Shown here in pieces: positions 6,869 to 15,599 of a DNA stretch of 64,000 nucleotides (its first letter is position 1; every line of letters starts with the position of its first letter). Below the pieces are notes generated by a model that saw only the letters and a program-made list of their open reading frames with translations, ran no database searches and was not told where the DNA came from. A program made the translations under genes and the position numbers. Origin of the DNA: Adlercreutzia equolifaciens DSM 19450 (lineage in GTDB: Bacteria; Actinomycetota; Coriobacteriia; Coriobacteriales; Eggerthellaceae). The stretch covers positions 2,790,001 through 2,854,000 of the forward strand of contig NC_022567.1 in assembly GCF_000478885.1 (NCBI RefSeq), read 5' to 3'.

Positions 6869-8494
6869 ATGGAGACAATCACAAACGAGGCAGCAGGCAA
6901 TCAGCGGGGCATGAGCCGCAGGGGGTTCATCTCGGGTGCCGCCCTCGGCACGATGGCGTTGCTGGGGCTTGCGGGATGCGCACAGCCGAACCAGACCAAC
7001 ACGCAAAAGGAGTCCGAGCCGTCGAACCAGGATGCGCAAGCGCCCGCGACGCCTGACAACGTATCCGAGACGCTCGAGTGCGACATCGTTGTCGTAGGCG
7101 CGGGCATCTCGGGACTCGCCGCAGCCGTGCAAGCCTCAGAGAACGGCAGCAAGGTTCTCGTTCTTGAGAAAGGCGGTGCAGCGGGCGGAAACGGCGCGGG
7201 CACCGAAGGCGTCTTCGCCGTGGGCTCGAAGCTGCAGAAAAACCTGAGCATCGAGATTAACGAAGTAGACATCATCCGCACCGAACTTGAAGAGGCCCAG
7301 TGGGTGACCAATGGCGCGCTTTGGTACGACATGGTGCATAATTCCGCCGAGAATATCGACTGGCTGCAAGGCAACGGCGTGCAGTTCAACGGTGTTGTCG
7401 ACAACTACGGTGCCGGGCTTTATAACACCATGCACTGGTTCGACAACGACTCTGCCGTAACGAGCTATATCGAGCCGATGCAGGCCACGGCCGAGCAAAA
7501 CGGCGCGGAATTTCGCTTCGGCACTGCAGCAACAAGTCTTAAGGTGGATGCCGGCACCGTTTCGGGACTGTACGCCGAAGACAGCTCGGGCAATATCATC
7601 GAAGTTAAAGCCAAAGCCGTCGTCCTGGCCTCGGGAGGCATCGGGGCCAACCCCGACCTCCTCGTACAAGCGGGCATGGCCCAGAACCAAGTGAACGAGA
7701 TGATGACCAACTGCTCGCCTTCCGTGTGCGGCGACGGCTACAACATGGCCATGGCTGCTGGAGGCCGAGACTTTCTCCGCAATGCCGCCATTCAAGGCTT
7801 CCAAATGGTGAAGGCGTTCGGCACTGACACAACCGTCCCCTACAACAGTCCCTTGAACGGCGGCAATGGCCTTGTTGGCAACGGCCTGTGCGTGTGGGTC
7901 AACCAAGATGCGCGCCGCTTCAACGACGAGTCTCTGGCCATGACATTCAACATGGCGGCCAACCTTGGCGCATGCCTCGGCAACCGAGAGTCCTACGCCA
8001 TCTTCGATCAGGCCATCCTTGATGGCTGCGAACTGAACGAGGCCGACAAGAAGACGGTCGAAGATGCGTTGACCAACAACGACGGCACGAGTGTCTTCAC
8101 GGCAAATTCGTTCGAAGAGCTCGCTGAGCACTTCGAACTGGACGCGGAAACACTTGCGGAAACCATGGAGCGCTACAATCAGTTCTGTGCCCAAGGCTTC
8201 GACGGCGAGTTCGGCAAGGCCCAGCCTTTCCTTACCGCCATCGAGAACGGGCCATTCTACATCGCCCGCATCGATGCGCTGGTCGTGGTGGTGGACGGCG
8301 GCATCATGACCAACGTCCGCAGCGAGGTGCTCGACGACGCTTCTAAGCCCATTCCCGGCCTGTATGCCGTCGGCTTGGACGGAGCCATGCTTTGGCGTAA
8401 CGTGTACACGCAGAACATGCCCGGCACCGCCATGGCCAACAACATCAATTCCGGTCGCAACGCCGCCAACGCCGCCGCGAAATATATCGCTTAG
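6869..8494 (+). CDS. Tat-exported FAD-dependent reductase (fumarate reductase/flavocytochrome c type)
   Basis: A 541-residue protein; ATG 6869 has GGAGG just upstream. Twin-arginine motif SRRGF (16-20) and lipobox-like LAGC (34-37) indicate folded export and possible lipid anchoring. A Rossmann FAD motif follows (DIVVVGAGISGLAAAVQASE, about residue 74), then the FAD_binding_2 domain. The C-terminal PIPGLYAVGLDGAMLWRNVY is the family's FAD-contacting end, though it departs from the usual GGxHGxNRLGGN. There is no heme domain or CxxCH, so electrons must come from a separate quinol/cytochrome module not seen here. Eggerthellaceae carry many such reductases for drugs, plant metabolites and organic acids; the substrate cannot be read here. 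Confidence 0.85.
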   Translation: METITNEAAGNQRGMSRRGFISGAALGTMALLGLAGCAQPNQTNTQKESEPSNQDAQAPATPDNVSETLECDIVVVGAGISGLAAAVQASENGSKVLVLEKGGAAGGNGAGTEGVFAVGSKLQKNLSIEINEVDIIRTELEEAQWVTNGALWYDMVHNSAENIDWLQGNGVQFNGVVDNYGAGLYNTMHWFDNDSAVTSYIEPMQATAEQNGAEFRFGTAATSLKVDAGTVSGLYAEDSSGNIIEVKAKAVVLASGGIGANPDLLVQAGMAQNQVNEMMTNCSPSVCGDGYNMAMAAGGRDFLRNAAIQGFQMVKAFGTDTTVPYNSPLNGGNGLVGNGLCVWVNQDARRFNDESLAMTFNMAANLGACLGNRESYAIFDQAILDGCELNEADKKTVEDALTNNDGTSVFTANSFEELAEHFELDAETLAETMERYNQFCAQGFDGEFGKAQPFLTAIENGPFYIARIDALVVVVDGGIMTNVRSEVLDDASKPIPGLYAVGLDGAMLWRNVYTQNMPGTAMANNINSGRNAANAAAKYIA

Positions 8495-8727
8495 CTTAGC
8501 TTGGCTTCGCCTGGGTAACTTTTAGAACGTACGGCTGCGGGAGTCTGCTCGTCGAGGGCTCCCGCAGCCAGCTGGGCCGTCACCACGCCGACCATGATAA
8601 ACGCTCGGCTGATAAGCCTAGGTATGGCGCTCGGCATTTTCTCAATGGATCCCGCCTCAACCAACGCGGCATCGACGGAGAGCTCGAACAAGGCGAACGC
8701 ACAAATGACTGCATAGTTTCTGCCCCC
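8495..8727 (-). pseudogene. Possible C-terminal remnant of a membrane LuxR regulator
   Basis: In the gap between two convergent reductase genes, one minus-strand frame reads as a hydrophobic protein segment (AVICAFALFELSVDAALVEA, then ISRAFIMVGVVTAQLAAGAL). This resembles transmembrane helices 9-10 of the intact regulator at 10699-12153 (WAVLFELFLETNVAF, IVRGLVSLATLVATGFSLF). There is no start codon, ribosome site or helix-turn-helix. This is a weak similarity judged by eye. Confidence 0.3.
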
Positions 8728-8781
8728 TAAAAGCAGCGCGAAGCCCCAGCGTTGCAGAACGCCGGAGCTTCGCCTCAGGGG
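8724..8781. terminator. Large imperfect stem-loop between convergent genes
   Basis: Nested inverted repeats: CCCCT (8724)/AGGGG (8777), GCGAAGC (8738)/GCTTCGC (8767) and GCGTT (8749)/AACGC (8758). It lies between the two convergent reductase genes and may end transcription from either side, but lacks a clear T run. Confidence 0.45.
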
Positions 8782-8827
8782 AGGGCGCGTTGAGTGAGCG
8801 CATTTTTGAGAAGCGCTCTCTTTGCTC

Positions 8828-10456
8828 CTAGCTGCTAGCGGCCGTTTCGCCCGCGACGTAGCCGGCGACCATGGCCTGGGAGTTCGACATCCCCATGCCC
8901 GAACTCTCATAGGCGTAGCCGAAGCGACGTCCCACGGTGTTGCCCGCGGCGAACAGGCCCGGGATCACTTCATGGTCGGCATTCAACACCTGGAACTTGT
9001 CGTTGGTGTGCACACCGGCGATGGAGCACACGAACACCCACTTCTCGTTGAAAGCATAGAACGGCGGGTTCTTCACGGGGATGAGGTACTCGGAGCTCTT
9101 CATGAAGTCCTCGTCAACACCCTTCTCGCACATCTCGTTGTACCGCTCAATCGTGGCTGTAAAGGTAGCCGGATCCACGTCGATGAGCTCGGCCAGCTCC
9201 TCTAAGGTATCGGCCTGGTACACGCCGGTTCCGCTTTTGGCGATAGCGTCCAGCACGTTAGGATCGATGCCGATGAAGCAGGGCATGAGCCGATCCTCGG
9301 TGGAGGAAATCTCCCAGGTGAAGGCACCGCTGGGCATCGAAGCTGCAGACACCACCTGCTGCACCTGGTTCACCGGGAACAGAGCCTCGTTCATATAGCG
9401 GCGCCCTGCCTGGTCCACTTCCAAATTCGGGCAGCCGATATGACCGCCGTTCGGCCAACCGAGGAAGCCGTGGGGGCCTCCCTCCATCTCGGCGCCGGCC
9501 CAGCACATCATGCGGTGGCCGATCCCGTCGTCCATGGGCTCTGCGCTAGAGAGGTCTTCGGTATCCATGTACATGGTGTACACATTGCCTTCTTCCAGCA
9601 GCTTCGCCACCTTTTCCTGCTGGAATTTCTTCACCATGGCAGCGTTGCCGGCATAACTACCCGTGCACACGATGACGCCCTTAGCCGCCTTGAACAACGT
9701 GCGGGAGCCGTCCTCGGCTGTGGCGATGACGCCAGTTACGCGCCCGGCCTCGTCCTGCACGAGCACCTCGGCCTTGGTGTTGTAGCGAATGTCGGCGCCG
9801 TTGTCGGCCAGATAGGCGTGCATGCCTGAGAGGAATTCCTTGTAATTGTCCTTCGTAGGATCGCCTAGCACCACATTGATATCGAACACCCGATTCAGCC
9901 ACAGCTCCGGCTCATCGGGAGCCGGAGAGCACGTGAAGGGAATGCCCGCCGGCGTGAGCACCTTCTCGATGAGCGTGTCCACGAGCTCGCCGGATCGGTC
10001 GGCCCATACGCGCCATTGGCGAATGTCGCAACGGTTGGCGGTATTGCCCACGATGTGGTAGACAATCTCCTTTGGATCGTAGGTGGGCTTGCCGGACTGC
10101 TTCTGGAACTCAGAGTTCAAGAAGGAGCCCTGGTTGCCACCGTAGTGGAATATCTTGTTGCGCTCGAGCATAACCACCTTCGCACCGTTCTCCAAAGCGC
10201 CGAACGCGGAAAGCGAGCCGGCCACCGCAGAACCGATAACCACCACATCGGCATCCACCACGTTGTCGCAGTCGGCCTCGGTCAGCGCTGGCGCTTCACC
10301 GAGCCAGTCCTCCTCAGTTGCCGAGCCGGTCTCGGCCATCGACGTATCCTTCGGCGCCGGACTGCAACCTGCTAGGCCAGCTAAAGCCGCGGCTCCACCG
10401 AGCACAGCAGATCCAGTCAAAAAACTGCGACGCGAAATGCCTTTCATATCAGTCAT
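8828..10456 (-). CDS. Second Tat-exported FAD-dependent reductase
   Basis: A 542-residue paralogue-type protein; ATG 10456 has AAGGAGAG 6 nt upstream. Signal: SRRSF (8-12), hydrophobic stretch, LAGC (28-31). FAD motif DADVVVIGSAVAGSLSAFGA at about residue 70 (second Gly of GxGxxG replaced by Ala), then an FAD_binding_2 fold ending GLFAAGNTVGRRFGYAYESS and GMGMSNSQAMVAGYVAGE. No heme motifs. It is divergent from the membrane LuxR gene across a 242-bp gap, a reductase-regulator pairing that recurs in Eggerthellaceae. Substrate unknown; GRRFGYAYESS differs from true fumarate reductases and points to a steroid- or aromatic-like acceptor, but this is inference. Confidence 0.85.
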   Translation of the reverse strand: MTDMKGISRRSFLTGSAVLGGAAALAGLAGCSPAPKDTSMAETGSATEEDWLGEAPALTEADCDNVVDADVVVIGSAVAGSLSAFGALENGAKVVMLERNKIFHYGGNQGSFLNSEFQKQSGKPTYDPKEIVYHIVGNTANRCDIRQWRVWADRSGELVDTLIEKVLTPAGIPFTCSPAPDEPELWLNRVFDINVVLGDPTKDNYKEFLSGMHAYLADNGADIRYNTKAEVLVQDEAGRVTGVIATAEDGSRTLFKAAKGVIVCTGSYAGNAAMVKKFQQEKVAKLLEEGNVYTMYMDTEDLSSAEPMDDGIGHRMMCWAGAEMEGGPHGFLGWPNGGHIGCPNLEVDQAGRRYMNEALFPVNQVQQVVSAASMPSGAFTWEISSTEDRLMPCFIGIDPNVLDAIAKSGTGVYQADTLEELAELIDVDPATFTATIERYNEMCEKGVDEDFMKSSEYLIPVKNPPFYAFNEKWVFVCSIAGVHTNDKFQVLNADHEVIPGLFAAGNTVGRRFGYAYESSGMGMSNSQAMVAGYVAGETAASS

Positions 10457-10698
10457 TGTCTCTCTCCTTACATAGATGCTTTTTCGGAAGCCGAAGGCCC
10501 CATCCTTCCACCTGCCGCGGTCCACGGCTCTCAGGTGATGCCGTTATCATGAATGAAACACCTGGTGAAAGCATCATCTAAACTAGTCGATACCCATCCT
10601 CTGAAGCAGTGGAAACCGGCTCTACTATCCCCTGGCACAGCCGCGACGAATGCAACAGCCTGTGGTAAGCTGAGCCTAGACGTTTGGGAGAGGACACC

Positions 10699-12153
10699 AT
10701 GGGAGCAATAAAATCGGAGGCGCAATCACGGCAGCGACGGCTCGGGATCACGCTCGATCTAGGTATCTACTGGGGCTGGATGAGCCTCGTCTTTTTCTCG
10801 ACAGCCCTCGCGGGCATCGGCGGCATCGCCTCGGTAGAGCTGGCAAACTTCGTAGCGTTGACCGTAAGTACAGTCGTGGTAGGCATTTTGGCATTTCTTT
10901 CGCCCGCTCTGGCGCAGAAGATGGCCGAAAATCATCTGCTGCGAGCGACGACAACCTTGGCCGCATCGACTGGCACGTTGCTGGTGCTCTGGGGGTCGAA
11001 CGGCGATGCGTTGCTTATTATCGGAGCTTGCTTGGTAGGCCTGCCCGAAGGATTTCTTCTCTATCTTTTCGTCAACCGAGCTATTCGTCAGTGTCACTCG
11101 GCGGAGGACGTCGTCGTGCTGTTCTCGTGGGCCCTCCTCATAGCAGCTGCTCTATATCTAACGGTGGCCTTTCTCGGAACCGCGGCAGGTTATATCTGCG
11201 CTGCGCTACCGCTGCTGTCGCTCGCGGGCCTCGCGACGGATGCTCATAAGAGATCCCCGCAGAACACCGAGGGATCGGATGCTGAAACGGCCAGAACGCG
11301 GCTTTCTTTTTGGGGTGCCGGCCAAAAGCTCCCCTGGAAGCTGCTGCTGGGCCTCGCCGTCTTCGGCATCGCCTTCGGCCTAATGCGCATTTCCGCCAGC
11401 AGCGAGTCTGTCGAGGTGTTCCAAGAGAGTTACCTGGCCCACACTCTCGCTCGAGCCGGCACGACCGTGGTCGCGCTGGTACTTATCGGCAAGCTGAAGA
11501 AGGCCTATTGGGTGCTGAGCACCTTGCAGCTACTGGCCTTTACACTCGGTATTTGTAGCTACTGGCTACCTTTTGAGTCTACCGCCGCCCTCACGGTGGC
11601 TGCCACTACCGCAGGGTACACCTGCCTTGAACTCATGCTCTGGGCCGTACTCTTCGAGCTGTTCCTGGAAACAAACGTCGCCTTCAACACGCTGTATGGC
11701 ATTGTGCGCGGACTTGTCAGCTTGGCCACGCTGGTTGCCACCGGCTTCTCTCTTTTCGTCATGGCCTCCATGCCAGAAGAAATCGTACATATGGTGTTGC
11801 TCTTCTTCTTGCTGGCCATGATCCTCGTTTCGTCGCTTCTGTTCGGAAGCCGCAATGTAGCGTCGCTTTGGGGACTCGAACGCTCAGCCATGGCGCCTGA
11901 GACTGTCAACAGTGAGCAAGTCACGCAAGCCCTCTCCAAGCGCTACGGTCTTACCACTCGCGAAACTGAGGTGATGGGGCTGCTCATGAAGGGGCGCAAT
12001 GAGCCGTTCATTTCCGAGGCGCTGTTTATCTCCTCCAGTACCACCCACAGTCACGTCAGCCACATCTACGCCAAAATCGGCGTTCACTCCCGCCAAGAGC
12101 TCCTTAGCGTCATCGATAAGGAAATCACGGGCAACTTCAGCCAACCGGAATAG
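10699..12153 (+). CDS. Membrane-bound LuxR-family regulator (about 12 TM helices + HTH)
   Basis: A 484-residue protein: about eleven to twelve hydrophobic helices occupy residues 10-395, and a LuxR helix-turn-helix sits at the C-terminus (LTTRETEVMGLLMKGRNEPF, then SEALFISSSTTHSHVSHIYA). ATG 10699 is used because GGGAGAGGA precedes it by 5 nt; an in-frame TTG lies at 10684. This MFS-like sensor plus LuxR output is an expanded family in Eggerthellaceae, where members usually control an adjacent reductase gene in response to its substrate. Here the reductase at 8828-10456 is transcribed divergently, so it is the likely target. The ligand is unknown. Confidence 0.85.
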   Translation: MGAIKSEAQSRQRRLGITLDLGIYWGWMSLVFFSTALAGIGGIASVELANFVALTVSTVVVGILAFLSPALAQKMAENHLLRATTTLAASTGTLLVLWGSNGDALLIIGACLVGLPEGFLLYLFVNRAIRQCHSAEDVVVLFSWALLIAAALYLTVAFLGTAAGYICAALPLLSLAGLATDAHKRSPQNTEGSDAETARTRLSFWGAGQKLPWKLLLGLAVFGIAFGLMRISASSESVEVFQESYLAHTLARAGTTVVALVLIGKLKKAYWVLSTLQLLAFTLGICSYWLPFESTAALTVAATTAGYTCLELMLWAVLFELFLETNVAFNTLYGIVRGLVSLATLVATGFSLFVMASMPEEIVHMVLLFFLLAMILVSSLLFGSRNVASLWGLERSAMAPETVNSEQVTQALSKRYGLTTRETEVMGLLMKGRNEPFISEALFISSSTTHSHVSHIYAKIGVHSRQELLSVIDKEITGNFSQPE

Positions 12154-12228
12154 CCCTTCAAATTTAACTGATCGCGCAAAAAGCGGAAACCCTCGCCCCT
12201 GAGATGCAAAGACGAGATAGAAGTCCAT

Positions 12229-12414
12229 TTAATACCCAAGCGCTTCGAGAAGCTCCTGGCGGGAGTGAACACCCATCTTTTCATAGATATGTCTTACATG
12301 GGTGCGCACAGTATGCTCAGAAAGAAAAAGCTTCGGCGCAATATTGGCCAATGTGTAACCCCTCACAAGGTAACTCAGTACATCCAGCTCTCGGGCAGTC
12401 AACCCGAATTTTCT
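12229..12414 (-). pseudogene. HTH remnant of another membrane LuxR regulator
   Basis: Translating the minus strand from 12414 to the TAA at 12229-12231 gives a complete LuxR helix-turn-helix: LTARELDVLSYLVRGYTLAN, then IAPKLFLSEHTVRTHVRHIY and EKMGVHSRQELLEALGY. It resembles the HTH of the intact neighbour but is clearly a different gene. A TAG at 12415-12417 closes the frame, and no membrane region follows upstream, so only the last ~60 codons survive. It lies in the 487-bp stretch 12154-12640, which otherwise holds only a terminator. Confidence 0.75.
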
Positions 12415-12537
12415 CTATTTTGTTTACGGTCTCTATCTTGCAACCAAATCCGAAAAGTCGTTGATTCTTTCTTCAGTCCATGGTAGATCTTTCTCGGTTA
12501 ACCGTTTGATCGGTCTGGCCTACCAAAGACGGGCAGA

Positions 12538-12567
12538 CGGGCGGAGGGATCTCCGCCCTTTCGTTTT
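12538..12567 (+). terminator. Rho-independent terminator
   Basis: GGGCGGAG (12539-12546), GGAT loop, CTCCGCCC (12551-12558), then TTTCGTTTT (12559-12567): an 8-bp GC-rich stem with a T-rich tail on the plus strand. No plus-strand gene other than the membrane LuxR gene lies nearby upstream. Confidence 0.8.
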
Positions 12568-12640
12568 CGGAAGGAGACTGGTCGGCGCTCGAATGCAGCG
12601 TATTCGCAGACGAATCGGGCGATTCAGGCGGTAATGTCCC

Positions 12641-13921
12641 CTACGGGGCCAGGCAGGTTATCGGGACGACGTAGATGCCATCCGGCCGGCGGTAGGCCGC
12701 TTGCTGGCCCGTAAGAACCATGAGGAACGAGGGCGCTCCCTCCTTGGAGTCGTCAACGCGCGAGGCGAGCTTCAATAGGTGGGCCGCACCCTCTTCAACC
12801 TGCTTCTCGCCGAGCTTCACCTCGACGGCCCCCCAGCGGCCGTCATCCAAGACGACGACGGCATCGGCCTCGAGGCCCGTCTTATCGCGATAGTGGTAGA
12901 CGGTTCCCCGGAGCTTGGCCGCGTACACACGCAGGTCACGCACGCACAGCGATTCGAAGAACAGCCCGAAGGTGTTGAAGTCCAGCAAGAGCTTCCGGGG
13001 AGACGCGCCCAGCAGGGCCGCCCCGATGCTCGGGTCGCAGAAGTGCCGCGTCGGACTGGTGCGCACGGCGGTCTTGGAGCGCAGCGCCGGATTCCATGCC
13101 GGCAGATCCTCGGTAACGTAGGTGCGCCGAAGCGCGTCGAGATAGTCCGCGACCGTGTTCTCCGAAGGGGACTCGCCCCCCATGTCCGCCGCGATGGTCG
13201 CCTGACTCGCCTCGGTGGATAGGTTGCGCGCATAGGAGCGCAGAATGGCCCGCAGCCACGTCGAGTTGCGCTTCTTGTCGTCCATCTCGTCGATATCCGA
13301 GTCGAGCAGCTCGGCAACGTAATCCTTGGCCTGGTCGAGGGCGATCTCCGGATCGCTTTCCAGCACGGCCTCCGGCCAACCGCCACGGCAGAGCGCGAAG
13401 GCGATGTCCTCGATGGAGCGATCGGATAGGGCGCCCACCTCGGCAGCGCCATCGAAGAGCCCCGCTAGCGAGACCGCGCCCGTGGACTCGCGGGACTCGA
13501 AGAGCGACATGGGACGCATGTGCATGCGGGATATCCGTCCCACGCCGGAGTGCTTCGGTCTCTTCTTGGGCGTAGCCGATCCGGTGAGGATAAACCGGCC
13601 CTTGCCCTTCCCCTGGTCGACCGCGAAACGGACGGCATCCCACAGCTGCGGCGCCATCTGCCATTCGTCGATAAGATGCGGCTCGGCGCCTTCCAAGAGC
13701 ACCGACGGGCGCACTTCGGCCAAAGCGACAAGAGAGGGACCCTCGTCGGGGTCTTGGAGGTACACGGCACTTTGCGCCTGCTGCTTGGCCGTCTCGGTCT
13801 TGCCGCACCATTTCGCGCCAACGATCTGAACGGCGCCGGAAGCCCGAAGCGCCCGCTGAAGCACGGCGTCGGCCACGCGCGGCCAATAGCCCTCCTGCTG
13901 CTCTTCGTCTTTCTCCACCAT
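12641..13921 (-). CDS. AAA ATPase with DUF4143 domain
   Basis: A 426-residue protein. Walker A is GAKWCGKT (35-42) and Walker B-like LIDEW (83-87), followed by a sensor strand RFILTGSA. The C-terminal DUF4143 part ends with D/E-x-K-nuclease-like elements (LEADAVVVLDDGRWGAVEVK). Proteins of this type are abundant in anaerobes; their biological role is poorly established, and toxin-antitoxin or nucleotide-switch functions have been proposed. The minus-strand ATG at 13921 lacks a strong ribosome site. Two decayed copies lie at 2881-2957 and 3776-3835, and a 23-bp tandem array sits upstream, so this gene appears to belong to a repeatedly copied unit. Confidence 0.85.
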   Translation of the reverse strand: MVEKDEEQQEGYWPRVADAVLQRALRASGAVQIVGAKWCGKTETAKQQAQSAVYLQDPDEGPSLVALAEVRPSVLLEGAEPHLIDEWQMAPQLWDAVRFAVDQGKGKGRFILTGSATPKKRPKHSGVGRISRMHMRPMSLFESRESTGAVSLAGLFDGAAEVGALSDRSIEDIAFALCRGGWPEAVLESDPEIALDQAKDYVAELLDSDIDEMDDKKRNSTWLRAILRSYARNLSTEASQATIAADMGGESPSENTVADYLDALRRTYVTEDLPAWNPALRSKTAVRTSPTRHFCDPSIGAALLGASPRKLLLDFNTFGLFFESLCVRDLRVYAAKLRGTVYHYRDKTGLEADAVVVLDDGRWGAVEVKLGEKQVEEGAAHLLKLASRVDDSKEGAPSFLMVLTGQQAAYRRPDGIYVVPITCLAP

Positions 13922-13985
13922 GGCGCGCCCTTTCCGTCAATGATCGATCGGTATGCTCACTATACCACGTCAGCGAAGCGATTGA

Positions 13986-14054
13986 GGAAGTTGGACTATT
14001 TTCATTGCGGAGGTTGGACCGTTTTCGTTGGGGAAGTTGGACTCTTATGGTTGA
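13986..14054. repeat. 23-bp tandem repeat, three copies
   Basis: Three adjacent 23-bp units begin GGAAGTTGGACTATTTTCAT (13986), GGAGGTTGGACCGTTTTCGT (14009) and GGAAGTTGGACTCTTATGGT (14032). The array sits 64 bp upstream of the ATPase start. The same array accompanies the deleted ATPase copy at 3836. Multiple terminal repeats of this size occur at the ends of some insertion sequences, for example IS21-type, so this may mark a mobile-element end; no transposase is adjacent. Confidence 0.8.
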
Positions 14055-14091
14055 TCCGGTTGATCAGGTTGCGCAAAGTCATCCCGAATCG

Positions 14092-14143
14092 AGAAACTTA
14101 GAACTCCTTAGAAGAACTTAGTGAAACTTAGAAGAGCTTAGAG
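14092..14143. repeat. Degenerate AACTTAGA repeats
   Basis: The motif AACTTAG or close variants (CCTTAGAAG, GCTTAGAGG) recurs five times in about 50 bp at 10-12 bp spacing, in the gap between the ATPase and the alcohol dehydrogenase. Confidence 0.6.
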
Positions 14144-14215
14144 GAATTGGTCTGCAGGAGAGGCTCGACAGCAGAGAGCTACTGCTTGAGCAATAGACCT
14201 CCGAAAACCGCGCCC

Positions 14216-15388
14216 CTACAGCGCCAGCCGGTAGATGGCCTCGGCGTCTTCCAGGGTCAGCTTCTTGAAGGTGCCGAAGGGGACGCCCTTGTTCTGGGCG
14301 AGGGTCGGCAGCATCTTCGGGATGTCGGCCTCTTCCACATCCAACTCGGCGAGGGTGGTGGGCATGCCAAGGCTCGCGAAGAAGGCGCGCGTCTCGTCGA
14401 TGGCCGAAAGCGCGTCCGCTTCCACGTCGCCGGTGGGCGTGAGACCGAACACCGCCTGGCCGTAGAAGGCGAAGCGCGCCGGGTTCTCGGTGTGCACGTA
14501 CTCCATCCAGGCAGGGAACATGACGGCCAGACCGGCGCCATGAGTGATAGCCGGATTCAGCGCCGACAGCTCGTGTTCCAACCCATGAGTGGCCCAGTCC
14601 TCATGGCGGCCCACTCCGGCGAGTCCCTGATGGCAGAGCATGCCGGCCCACATGATGTTGGCGCGGGCGTCGTAGTTGTCGGGGTCGGCCAACACGCGCG
14701 GCGCCTCGGCGCGGATGGTGTTCATGAGCGACAGGTTCAAGTTGTCAGTCACGGGCACCGCGCCCACGTCGTCGAAGAAGCGCTCAAGCAGGTGGCAGAA
14801 CATGTCGGTGAGGCCGGCGGCCGTTTGGAAGGGAGGCAGCGTGAAGGTGAGCTCGGGGTTCATGAAGGCGAACTTCGGACGCTGGGCGTTGTTGGCGTAG
14901 CCGGTTTTGCGGCCCAGCTCGTCGTTGGAAATAACCGTGTTCTTCGACGCCTCGCTACCGGCGGCCGGGATGGTGAGCACCACGGCAATGGGCAGCACAT
15001 CGTGGTCGAGGGCCTTGGTTTCGAAGAGCTCCCACACGTCGCCTTCCACGCAAGCACCGTTGGCGATGGCCTTCGCGGAGTCGATGACCGAGCCGCCACC
15101 TACGGCGAGAATCCAGTCGACGTTAGCCTCCTTGCAGAGGCGCACGCCCTCGCGCACAAGGGTGATCTCGGGGTTCGGGCGCACACCGCCCAGCTCCAAG
15201 TGCTCGATGCCCGCAGCATCCAGCGACGCACCCACGCGGTCGATAAGCCCGGAGGCCACAGCACTCCCGCCGCCGAAGTGCACAAGCACCCGCTTGGCGC
15301 CAGCTGCCGCCAGCTTCTCGCCCACCTGCTCTTCAGCCCCGCGCCCGAAGACAAAATGCGTGGGGGAAACGAATTCGAAGTTTTCCAT
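14216..15388 (-). CDS. Iron-containing (YqhD/BDH-type) alcohol dehydrogenase
   Basis: A 390-residue, full-length group III dehydrogenase; ATG 15388 has AAAGGA upstream, while the open frame back to 15574 has no ribosome site. The NAD(P)-binding GGGS is at 97-100 (ILAVGGGSVIDSAKAIANG). Metal ligands are in the expected places: Asp195 and His199 (LTDMFCHLLE), His268 (ATHGLEHE) and His283 (ITHGAGLA). It should interconvert alcohols and aldehydes, probably NADPH-dependent as in YqhD. Single gene with no pathway neighbours. A deleted duplicate of its 3' end lies at 5563-5762, so the locus has been copied within the region. Confidence 0.92.
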   Translation of the reverse strand: MENFEFVSPTHFVFGRGAEEQVGEKLAAAGAKRVLVHFGGGSAVASGLIDRVGASLDAAGIEHLELGGVRPNPEITLVREGVRLCKEANVDWILAVGGGSVIDSAKAIANGACVEGDVWELFETKALDHDVLPIAVVLTIPAAGSEASKNTVISNDELGRKTGYANNAQRPKFAFMNPELTFTLPPFQTAAGLTDMFCHLLERFFDDVGAVPVTDNLNLSLMNTIRAEAPRVLADPDNYDARANIMWAGMLCHQGLAGVGRHEDWATHGLEHELSALNPAITHGAGLAVMFPAWMEYVHTENPARFAFYGQAVFGLTPTGDVEADALSAIDETRAFFASLGMPTTLAELDVEEADIPKMLPTLAQNKGVPFGTFKKLTLEDAEAIYRLAL

Positions 15389-15599
15389 GGGAGTCCTTTC
15401 TGCTTTTCGACACGGCGACGCCTTATCGTTATCGCCGCGCCATCGCCGTCGGGCGCGTTCTCCAATCATACTCTGTGTTGATGCTAGGGCATCGCCAGCA
15501 AACAGGCAACTGTCAGACCACGGGAAAATGTCTCGCAATCTTAGCAAACAAGGCAGCTTGTCACAAAATTGCACCCAGACCCCCGCATGGTCAGGGAGG

